64,000 nt of DNA from Nannochloropsis oceanica (Eukaryota; Sar; Eustigmatophyceae; Eustigmatales; Monodopsidaceae). Shown piece by piece: positions 30,085 to 39,200 of this stretch. Location of the stretch: positions 677,001 through 741,000 of the forward strand of contig CP038132.1 in the NCBI GenBank assembly GCA_004519485.1, read 5' to 3'. The first letter of the stretch is position 1, and each line of letters opens with the position of its first letter. The notes beneath the pieces were generated by a model. It worked only from the letters and a program-made list of their open reading frames with translations. It made no database searches and was not told the DNA's origin. Made by a program: the position numbers and the translations under genes.

Positions 30085-31572
30085 ATGTCAACGGTCGAAA
30101 CCCAGCCGCTGCTTGCGCTGACGAAGGAGAAGGATGAACAGGATGACGAGGCGCGAAGTTACCAACCCTTGGGACTGCTGGACACTTGCGTGAAGACTCT
30201 GGCACGGCACTTGGAAGTCTTTGCATACAGTCGTAACCGGTACCGCATCATCCCCATTGATCTCTTCCTCCGCATCTTGCGGAACTGCCATTCGCACGCT
30301 TGGGTGCAGGCCGCCGACACCATGCTCAGAGTAGTTCAAATCATGCCGTGCCTCGACGTTCCCGAGGTGGATGAACTGTACTGGCGGACAGTCTGTGAAT
30401 TGACCCTCAGTCCAACCACGCCAATTACCATGCCATATAAAATTCTTCTCAGCCGGGTTATGGAGCTGAAGAAGGCCTTGGAAGAGTGGATAGCGGCGTC
30501 GATTACTCGGAAGGTGGCACTAGTGGCGGCAGAGGAGAAGCACAAAGGTCAACGGAACGATGAGCTTAGAACTGGAGAGAGCGTTACGACAGGTAGGAAG
30601 GGGAGGGGGGGAAAGGGGAGTTATTGCGTGACCAAGGAGGAGATAAAGGGAGAGAAGGACACGCTTCAAGCTAAGAGCAGCAAGAAGGACAAAAGCAGCT
30701 ACAGACGCACCAATGAGGAAGACAATGAGAGAAAGGAGAAAAGGGAGAACAAGGATAGCAGCACGACTGGTGTTAACTCCAGCTCCAAAATGGAAACGAA
30801 GAGCATGAGAGATGGGCCACCAAGGAATTCCGAGAGCAACATGTGGAATAGCAGCAGGGGGAGGAGCGGCAGCACCAGCAGCCGCAGCAGCACGGCGAAG
30901 ATACCGACAAAGCAACAGCATCAGAATGAGGATCAGGCAAACGCAGCAGTTCTTCATTTGTTGCGGGATTTGAGACATATACCGATGTCAAGGCAGCTTT
31001 TGACGGACGCGTGGGGGGTGGGGGATGCCGTGCGGATGCTTGGGGGAAGGGCGGGCGGTGACGTGGTGGTGTCGGAAGAGGTGATACAGGCGGCGATCAA
31101 ACTTCGGCGACAGTGGAAGGCATTGATACATCAAGAAGAAAGAGAGGCAAGGGAAAAGGAAGAGGAGAAGGGTGATGACAAGGAAGGGGAGAGGAGCGAC
31201 GACCCCATGAGCCCGGCCCGAGTGGGAGCGCGGGCATTGGAAGCACACTCTTGGAGGCATGTGTACATATTCTCGCTCGAGTACGAAAAACACCGAAGAG
31301 AGTGGATTGGGAAGCGAGCTTTGGCCTTGGCGGAAGACCACGAGTCGAAGAAGCGGCGGACGAGGGGGGTTGAAGAGATGCTGGGAGATGCGGTGACGAT
31401 CGAGGCGGAAGCGAGGAAGGGGAAGCCTCCTCCAGGTAACACTGAAAAAATTCGGAAGCTGATAAAGTACAAACCGACTATGCAGGTGAAGAATGGGAAA
31501 AGGCCACTCGGAGGACTTACATTTGTGCCGCCTCAGAAAAAGAAGCTTTTGAAGGTGGTGAAGTTGGGGTAG
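30085..31572 (+). CDS. Elongin A-like protein: N-terminal BC-box/Elongin A domain plus later TFIIS N-terminal (LW) domain
   Basis: A 495-aa single exon. Residues 30-108 fit the Elongin A domain: a BC box LLDTCVKTL (L31, C35, L39, matching LxxxCxxxL), then RIIPIDLFLRILRNC and PEVDELYWRTVCELTL, the F-box-like part that ends in a conserved D-x-L-W-x-x-x-C pattern. A long Lys/Glu/Ser-rich linker (about 150-280) follows. At about 285-345, AVLHLLRDLRHIPMSRQLLTDAWGVGDAVRMLGG...IKLRRQWKALI matches the TFIIS N-terminal four-helix domain. Animal Elongin A carries these two domains in the opposite order, and yeast Ela1 lacks the TFIIS part. The C-terminus is basic and contains LTFVPPQKKK. The expected role is as an Elongin C-binding ubiquitin-ligase adaptor acting on stalled RNA polymerase II, or in elongation. 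The assignment rests on motif reading only. Confidence 0.62.
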   Translation: MSTVETQPLLALTKEKDEQDDEARSYQPLGLLDTCVKTLARHLEVFAYSRNRYRIIPIDLFLRILRNCHSHAWVQAADTMLRVVQIMPCLDVPEVDELYWRTVCELTLSPTTPITMPYKILLSRVMELKKALEEWIAASITRKVALVAAEEKHKGQRNDELRTGESVTTGRKGRGGKGSYCVTKEEIKGEKDTLQAKSSKKDKSSYRRTNEEDNERKEKRENKDSSTTGVNSSSKMETKSMRDGPPRNSESNMWNSSRGRSGSTSSRSSTAKIPTKQQHQNEDQANAAVLHLLRDLRHIPMSRQLLTDAWGVGDAVRMLGGRAGGDVVVSEEVIQAAIKLRRQWKALIHQEEREAREKEEEKGDDKEGERSDDPMSPARVGARALEAHSWRHVYIFSLEYEKHRREWIGKRALALAEDHESKKRRTRGVEEMLGDAVTIEAEARKGKPPPGNTEKIRKLIKYKPTMQVKNGKRPLGGLTFVPPQKKKLLKVVKLG

Positions 31573-31678
31573 CATGAGTGGGTGGGGGGTGGATGGCAAG
31601 GTGATTAAATAGTCGGAATGTTTGCAAATTGATTGATTGTGTGTGTATATATGTAAAAGTGTGAGTGTGAGTGGTAGT

Positions 31679-31739
<61 letters not shown>

Positions 31740-31972
31740 TTAAAGATTGAAATAGGTTCCACTCATTTTCTCCTTGTAGTTGCTAGAGCAAGGAGTGTAA
31801 GATAAATCAAAGAACGGCGACCTCGCCAGAATAAAATCGAAGTATGTGCATAATATATAAATAATTCATGATTGTCGCGTGACACATCTAGAACGATTGT
31901 GTGATGGTCTTGTTATTGTAAGTCCTTCCTCTTTTAATGTTGTCTATGCATGTGTTTTTGTTTTCGCCGGGA
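31573..31972. other. Convergent intergenic region with dinucleotide microsatellite
   Basis: A 400-bp gap between two convergent genes. It contains a compound GT/GA microsatellite, a GGG-TGGGGGG-TGG cluster near 31580, and AT-rich sequence around 31830-31880. No ORF is supported. Confidence 0.55.
31677..31735 (+). repeat. Compound (GT)n(GA)n microsatellite
   Basis: About 13 GT units run directly into about 16 GA units without interruption. A looser GT-rich region precedes it from 31638. Confidence 0.95.
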
Positions 31973-33259
31973 CTACATAACTGTCTGCCCTTGCGGAGGT
32001 ACAAACGTAAGTGCATTCAATCCCCCCACCACTCCTTTCTGTTGTTGCGTCGTCTGCGGCTCTTGCTCCTCCCCTTTCGGTGTCAATTGCTCCGCGTCTT
32101 CCCTCTTCACTTGCTGCTGCTGCTGCCGCTGCACTTGCTCTTGCCCATCCTCCTTCGACCAGATATCATCCAAATAATAACTTAAATCCAGCGGTGCCAG
32201 CACCTCTGATGCGTCCGGATGCCCACTTCCACCACCTTCTCGTTCCGTCGCTCCCTCTGCTAACCGTAGCGCCAACCCATCCACAGCCAAAATAGCCGCC
32301 GCCGTCAAAGGCGCTACCCTGTCAGGCTTCCCCATCATAGACGCCCCAGCTGCTGCGTCCGCCTTGTCGTCTTCGTCCTGGCTGCGGGTAGGATGAAGCA
32401 CACCGAGGCGGATAAGGTGGGTGATAATGGCAGGTGTGACGTACCCCGGAGCTTGGGTAAAGTCTTGGAAGGCCAAATCCGAAAAAGTGTGGCGGAGACG
32501 ATGGTACAGCTCGCTGACGAGCATCAAGGACTTTTTGTGACACACAAAACCCTTGTCATCGTTTTTCGTTTTAAGCAGCCGAGGCAGAGGCAAAGGCGCG
32601 CCGAAGGTGGTGGGAAAGGCTACGTCCAATGCCGTCACCAGGCGAGCGGCTGTAGGAACACCCTCCCCCCGCATAGAACTCAAGATGAAATGAGCCAGGT
32701 CAGGCTCCCCCAGCTCCTTTAAGCGCTCCCCCACCTGATTCATCATCCAGACCAAGTCATTGACAAACTGACAGAGCGGCCCAGGACGCTCTACGTGGAT
32801 GGCAGGCATGCTCTCGTGAGGAACACTCACCATGCCGTCGATCCCAAAGTAACTGGACACGTCCGAGCGCGTCACCGTCAGAAGAAATCCCGCATGCATG
32901 TCGGCCTTGCTCAGATGCAGACCAATGAGACCAAAGAGGACCGTGTCTCGGGCCGATTCTGCCAGCATCCGTGGGTGCTCCGCGTTGCCGCCGTCGTACG
33001 CCCCTCCAAAGCTTAGCAACGCCAGCATGGCGTGGAAATTGAGTTCATCCATCGGCCGAGCGAACTTGAGCGGCAGCCCCACCCTGTTCACTTTAGAACG
33101 GACTTCACAAAGAGACAAGCGGGCCGCCAGTCGATCCAGGGCCTGGTGGTCGATGTGGACGGCGCCTCTAGTCTCGGGCGGCTGCTGCTGCTGCTGCTCC
33201 GCCAGGAGGTCGGCTGCGGCGGCGCGGAGGTCATGGAAGACGGAAGTGTTGGGCGTCAT
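31973..33259 (-). CDS. Queuosine-salvage (DUF2419/Q_salvage, QNG1-like) family protein
   Basis: A 428-aa single exon. The order of weak motifs fits the queuosine 5'-phosphate N-glycosylase family, which frees queuine for tRNA wobble modification. The motifs are DELNFHAMLALLSFGGAYDGG, ESARDTVLFGLIGLHLS, VSSYFGIDG, LVTALDVAFPTTFGAPLPL, a FVCHKKSLMLVSELYHRLR helix, FTQAPGYVTPAIITHLIRLGVL, and LDLSYYLDDIW near the end. It seems closer to the fungal-type branch (NFHAxLxLLxFGSGY) than to animal C9orf64. The C-terminus has Gln/Glu tracts and finishes LNALTFVPPQGQTVM, echoing the convergent neighbour. No targeting signal is visible. The catalytic residues were not verified. It could be a divergent paralogue without glycosylase activity. 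Confidence 0.6.
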   Translation of the reverse strand: MTPNTSVFHDLRAAAADLLAEQQQQQPPETRGAVHIDHQALDRLAARLSLCEVRSKVNRVGLPLKFARPMDELNFHAMLALLSFGGAYDGGNAEHPRMLAESARDTVLFGLIGLHLSKADMHAGFLLTVTRSDVSSYFGIDGMVSVPHESMPAIHVERPGPLCQFVNDLVWMMNQVGERLKELGEPDLAHFILSSMRGEGVPTAARLVTALDVAFPTTFGAPLPLPRLLKTKNDDKGFVCHKKSLMLVSELYHRLRHTFSDLAFQDFTQAPGYVTPAIITHLIRLGVLHPTRSQDEDDKADAAAGASMMGKPDRVAPLTAAAILAVDGLALRLAEGATEREGGGSGHPDASEVLAPLDLSYYLDDIWSKEDGQEQVQRQQQQQVKREDAEQLTPKGEEQEPQTTQQQKGVVGGLNALTFVPPQGQTVM

Positions 33260-33790
33260 TTTCAGGCGGGCCGAAGGATCGGTAAGGGCGGCGGCGGTAA
33301 CAGTGGTGAAAAAGCCTGGTAGATGGGCAGGTGTGAGTTTGAGTGAGGATCATGAAAGGGCACGTGCACACAAAAACAGGTGACGTACAAGAACAGTCGA
33401 GGAAGTTACTCGTAGACTCTCGGAGGTGGCGGAAAAGCAGCACTCACCCACTTTCAGTCCTCCTCCAAGAGTTTGAAATCGCATCGTGAGTTTGAGCCAG
33501 GCACTGCCCCCACCAATGCGATGCGTAGACACACTATCTTCTCCTGACCGGGTCATGAAGCTGCGGCAATGTTGCATGGTTCAGTGGATGCAGCCGCAGA
33601 CAAGGCTTTCCTGAAGTCTTCGCACAGCGAGACATCTCATCGCCAGAAATGCAGCAACGCATTCCTCTGCACACGGCACTTACCTCCACCCTTTTTCCCA
33701 ATCTGCAGGCGCGCCACTTTGAGCCCGAAACGTGGCGGGAGGAATTCCCTAGTCTTGCGGGTAACGGTACCTGTTTGTATTCACAGGACC
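33260..33790. promoter_or_regulatory. Divergent intergenic region, Q-salvage / secreted lipase
   Basis: A 531-bp gap. Two short open frames cross it (33231-33443 minus, 33350-33577 minus) without family resemblance. The lipase frame is open upstream of 33791, but no leader-like sequence starts there. Confidence 0.45.
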
Positions 33791-35734
33791 ATGACCCTAA
33801 CCATCAGCAGCAGGCCAGGTAGAGCGTCGCGGGCCTCGAGGAGAAGACGGCTCTGCTTCGCGGCCACGCTCGTGATGAGCGCCGTCGGTGGCACAGCGGC
33901 CCTACACCAACCACACCGCCCTTTTGATGCCGGTAAGGGCTCATGGAATATGTGGGTCTGGGTGGTTGCCGAAGGCGGCGCTTCGTTGTGTTAACTTTTT
34001 CCGGGCGTACCGTCGATTGTGGGTTCTCACTTGCGCCTGGGCCATTAAAATATTCTCACGACTGCCTTTCCCTCCTTTCCATCTAGAGGTTACGCCCGAA
34101 GGGGGAACTCGGGAGCTCAAACTCGGTGCGTACTGACTGGTGGAATGGTCATGCCCAGCGGAGGGTCACGGGTGTTGGCAGCGCGTTCTTCTAACGAAAA
34201 CTCTCATGCAACAACTCATAGACGAGGCCCTGGCGGGAGAGTGGGGTTTCCGGCTTCTGGAGCCATTCATGGTCTACAATGAAAGTCATGTCACGCCCCA
34301 GAATCATGACCCATGGTTTCCGGGCTGCCCTGTCTTTGACAACCTCAACATAAACGCCCACTTTGGCTGCCACTTTATCCGACTCTGCAAAGATGGTAAG
34401 GTTGAGTGGATTTCAAAGTAGGATAAAAATTGTCGATCTACTTGTTTCTCGCTCATCTTTCACCTCTTTATCGATCGATGAGCGGGTGTTGGTGCTGCTG
34501 GTGAGGAAGCTGCTTACAGGCCTCAGCTATTTTCTATTTCTTCTTAAGGAGTCTCAATTGCCGACTCACAAACAGAACGCTTTTCTATTCGAACCCGTTC
34601 TCTCTCCCATCCCGCTTACTACCCACAGTCTTGACTGCTTTTTGGGTAGATTTTAGCAAGACTGCCAGTACCACGCGACCCCTGAACCCGAACGGTCTCC
34701 TGCCGCAGATCCTCGCCGATAATCGACCGAATCCACCGCGCCAAGTGGACCGAACTACCGTCTACGCCGAGCGCCCCACTTACTACTACTGCTACCGACT
34801 GATCTTACTCATGTACTCTATTGCCTTTGAATACGAGAGGAGCAACATGCAATATAGCCTGCCAAGACTCGTAGACGACTGGGATCAGGAGCGCTGGTAC
34901 ATGGTCAATTATCTCAAACCGCGAAACATCAACCGGATTGAGCTTAAGGGACGCCAGTCACCTATAGCAGTTTCCATGATGAAAGGTGACCGGATGATGA
35001 TTGTGATTCGTGGTACGATTTGGACGGAGGAGTGGTTCAAGGACTTTCAGTACAAGTGGGCGTATGATCCGGAGAACCTGTTCCCAGGCAAGACACACGA
35101 AGGCATGTACTCTGTATTCATCGATTTTTATAAGGGACTGGAGGAAGAAGTCGAATTAAAAAAGCCCACACACGTCTTGGTAACGGGCCACAGCTTAGGG
35201 GCAGGATTGGCGAATATGATCGGGTTGCGATTGGAGAACAACATGCAACACAATATGCGCGTGGACGTGGTGGGATTTGGGGGCCCCAACACTGGAGACA
35301 TCGAGTTTGCCGAGGTGTTCCGCAAGACCGTCAATAGCCGACATATTATTTTCCTAGGTCGCGGGAATGAGCCGCACTCGCACATGTACACGGCAGGCGA
35401 CATTACTGCGCAATACACCTGCGAGCCTTATCCTGGATGCGACATCCTGTCCACGGGTCCCTTTGGGTATTTCTACCATTACATTCGCCCGCACAACCAA
35501 GTCCCCTTCTATGCCGAAGAAATGCCGAATCCAAAGAAGTGGAACGAAGTCTCCAACATTAGGCGCATCATTCCTTCGACCAAGGGGGTGATTGCTTCGC
35601 ATCTATGTAGTTACATTTGCTGGACTTCTCAGGCTGTCGGGGATTTGGACAGCCGGTGCTATTTTGCAAATGAGCCGGGCCGGCCTGACTTGCCCCAATC
35701 CTACTATTGCGACGTGAGTCAGGTTCCCATATAG
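33791..35734 (+). CDS. Secreted class 3 lipase, four exons
   Basis: Reconstructed exons are 33791-33932, 34087-34125, 34159-34395 and 34629-35734, all with GT-AG introns (154, 33 and 233 nt) and consistent phases, giving 507 aa. The N-terminus has an Arg-rich start and a hydrophobic core (LCFAATLVMSAVGGTAALH), a signal peptide. The lipase core has MIVIRGTIWTEEWFKDFQYKW (oxyanion strand), HEGMYSVFIDFYKGLEEEV, the nucleophile in VLVTGHSLGAGLANMIGLR, VVGFGGPNTGDIEFAEVF and a C-terminal His/Cys-rich part (HYIRPHNQVPFY). A Cys-rich region precedes the core (exon 3), so disulphides in the secretory pathway are likely. It differs from the C2 lipase at 22230 in lacking C2. The 33-nt intron between exons 2 and 3 is unusually short and is the weakest part of the model; reading straight through it also keeps an open frame in part. 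Confidence 0.82.
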
Positions 35735-36221
35735 GCCATATAGATTAATGTATATCAGGCTCTTATGTAGACCATATATATTTAGTATATTTAAGGTAGT
35801 ACTAGAACGAGGGAGGGAGGGAAGGCGGGACGGCTGGTGGAAGGGGTCAGGCTGGTTTTGGCAGAATGTACGCGTAATGTTTTTTTTAAAATTCACTGAT
35901 TGACGAAATAATTCGTCTTGCGGAATACCAGCCCTAGTCCCACCGAGTTTCCTGAATTATTCAAGTATGTGATAGAATCATGAAAGAGTGCATGCGACCG
36001 ACAGTGTGAGAGGGATAAGCATAGAAAATTCCACCAAGTCGACGCAAAAGATGAAGAATAAAGTGAAAACCAAAAAAATGTCTTAAAGCACATTATAATC
36101 GTTTCTTTCGAATTACAAAACATACACATGCATACTTTTTGTTGCCACATCCAAAAGCTGATGAGTACACACAGGCACACACTCACTCATGAATGTGTAA
36201 AGATTGTTTCCTATCAATCAT
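35735..36221. other. Convergent intergenic region with G-rich tract
   Basis: A 487-bp gap between the 3' ends of the secreted lipase (+) and the coiled-coil gene (-). A G-quadruplex pattern lies at 35811-35829, and the rest is AT-rich with poly-A/T runs near 35880 and 36060. No ORF is supported. Confidence 0.5.
35811..35829 (+). repeat. Putative G-quadruplex motif
   Basis: Four GGG runs with loops of 1, 1 and 5 bases, lying about 80 bp after the lipase stop codon. Confidence 0.6.
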
Positions 36222-39200
36222 TCACATTCCATCCTCTGCCTCCATCTTCTCTTCCCTCTCCTCCCCTCGCACGTGAAGAACACCGACATTCGATCCACCA
36301 CGGCTCTGATCCAATTGCTCTGCCAAAGCCTGTACCGCTTGCTCCTGCTTTCCACACTTCCGCTGCAACCTCTCCCTCTCTTTGTTGACCGCATTCAAAG
36401 TAGCCGCCCACTCCTTCTCCCTTGCCGCCAAACCGCGCCTTAGAATATGAAGCTCCTGTTCCACCGCTTTCTTCGCCGACTTAATATGCTCAAATTCCTC
36501 CGGCCAGCCCTCTTGTCCTTCCTCCTCAAGCAAAGCATTCCGCGCAGCAAGGGCCTCGATGGTCTTCGCCTGCTCCTCCGCCATGGTTTGCAAACGACAC
36601 ACTTCTTGCTTCTGCTCCTCATGCAGCTGCCGCATCCGTTGCTGGTGTTCTCGGTCATACTGCTGCTGCTGCTGCTGCGACTGCTCGTCAGCCTCCTCCC
36701 CTTGCAGTTGCGAAGCACGCAGTCTTTTCCAGTCGCTCCTCTCCAACACATCACTACCATCACCACTTTCATCCACCTCACCTCCCCACTCATTTCCCTC
36801 CGGAATTATCCCCCCCCCCTGCGACCTTAAATGCGTCAACTTTTCCGACACGCGACTCAAGCTCGAAACCAACGTCGACACATCCGCCTCTTGCCCAATA
36901 AGCCTCTCCTTCCACACCGTCACCTCATCATAAGACGCCCGCACCTTCTCCCTCAACCCCACCAGCTCCACACTCTGCCTTTTCAAGGTCTCCCGCAACC
37001 TCCTCCCCTCCTTCTCCTTCACTGCCAACAGCTCCTCCAACCGTCCCACCTCCTGACGGGCCTCACCCCTTGCCCCCCTCGCCAGCGCACCGTATTCTAG
37101 CAGTCGCACACACAACGCCCTGATACTCTCCATCCCCCTCCCCTGCTCCAGCTCCAGCGCCACCTCCAATCCCAACGGAGAGATTGCACTCATCGCCTCG
37201 TCCGCTCCTTCCGCTCTTTTCTTCTGATTATTTAATTTATGTTTATCATCCTCTGCGGCCGTCTTCCCCCTTTCTCCCACCCCTACCAGCACCACACTCC
37301 GTGCCGCCTCCTCCAAGGACGTCAACAACCGCAAGTACAACCCTGCCTTCTCCTTCCACCGCACCATCTCCTCCCATATCTCCCGCCTCTCCACCCCCCT
37401 TGCCTCTTCAATTTCACAACATTCCTCCATCTTCTCTTCCACTTGTGCTCGCAACCCTTCCACGTGCTCCTTCAGTCGGCGGGCCAAGTCGTTCCCTTTC
37501 ACCACCGCAGCATGCGCCCCTCCCACTCCACTCACAGACACCCCACTCCTACTACCCTGCATTGTCTTCTTTTTCTTCGCTTTTTCTGTCCCTTCTATCT
37601 TCCCCCCCTCTTCTTCCTCCACAAACGGAGAAGGAAAAGTAAGGGCGCCGTACAAAGCTTCTTCATACACTTGCAGCACCTTCCTCAACAATCGCACCTC
37701 TTGCTCCACCTCCTCCATCGCTGCCTGATGTGTCCCCTCATTCGCCATTGCCTCCCCCCAGATTCTCTCTAAATCCTTTCCCCGTCCGTCCAACTCTCTT
37801 GTCAGCACCATCACCACATGCCGCAAACGTGCAGCCATATCCTCTGCCCCCTCCTTCTTCCCGCCCCTCTTCTTACCCCGCTGCTTTCTCTTCATAAGAC
37901 CGTTGCTGCTGCTACTATTATTCTTGATGCTGTTACCGTTCCCGGCAAGCAATAATCCCACCTGCGGGTGATGCCACAACTCCTCGACGACCTCCCCTAC
38001 GGCCTCTTCTATCCGACTCAAGCCTTCCATCTGGCCCACAAGCCTCTGGAGCTCCTCCTCCTTCTCCTCTCTCCTTGCCTCCATCTCCGCCACACGCATT
38101 TGTAGAATGTAGGAATGCTGCCGCGTGGCGTGCGCAGAATGATAAATTTCTTCGAGAAGCTGCACCAGGGTGAAGCTCGTGGCTGTCGTCGTCATCGTCG
38201 TTTCCTGAGTCTGCCTCTCTCTTGCATGGCCGCCCTGCTCCTTATCTTTTTCCTCATCTTCATCCTGCTGCCGCAGACGTTTATTCTCTTCCATTAAACG
38301 TGCCTTGCTCGCCGAGAGGGCCTGCATCAATGCATGCGCCAACTGCTTGGAGGTTGAGGAGGAGGAGGAGGAGGAGAAAGAGGAGGAGGACGGCGAAGAT
38401 GCCTTAGAAGAGGAGGAAGAGGACAAAGAGGGCCGTTCCGCACCCATCTCCACCAAAGCCACCATCACAGCTTCTCGGAGCGCCGAGACCTCCCCGACCA
38501 ATTGCTTATCCCGAGCTTCACTCATTGCTTTCAACTCCCCAAAGGTTGCTTTTGTCTCTTCCTTCATCTTCTCTACAGCTGCTGCAAACTGATTTTTCTC
38601 TTTCTGCAGCCTTCTCCCCTCCCCTGCGGCCTTACATATGCCTAGCCATTTTTCCTTGACGGCCAAGGCAAGAAGGTCGCTGGGAAGGGGAGGGCTGGAA
38701 GGAGGGACTATGATCTCTACAGCTTTCCGAAGCGCGGTTAATCGCTCTTGCAACTGCCGTTCTTTCTTGCTGGGGGAGGGAGGGCCCGAGGGAGGGAGGG
38801 GGCGTGCCTTCCAGCCTTCCACCACCTCCTGACAAGCAACCAACATATTCTGTAAGGCGTGAAGGGATGAAGGGAGGGAGGACGAGGTGCTGCGTCCTGG
38901 CTTTGTCAAAGGGGGCAGCCCCCCTTCAACCCCAAAAGCTTCCTCGAAGAAAAAGGCGATGCATTCCCGCTCTTCCTGGTGATTGAGTGCGAGGTGTTCA
39001 GACGCCGTCAGTAGTCGACGAAGATGAGCCAACTCCCGTCCAAACGCTTGCACCATCGGCACCAACCCACTTCCGCCCTCCCTCCGTCCCTCCCTCCCCG
39101 TTCCGGCCCCCTCCTTCTCCTTCTCCTTCTCCTCCTCCTCCTCCTCCTCCTTTTCTTGCAACCGGGTTGCCAAAGCATAGAAACGACTAGCTGCCTGCGT

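Noticed and set aside
22230-35734. The two class 3 lipases as a tandem duplication
   Set aside because: They share only the family core, differ in C2 domain, intron number and leader, and are on opposite strands about 10 kb apart.
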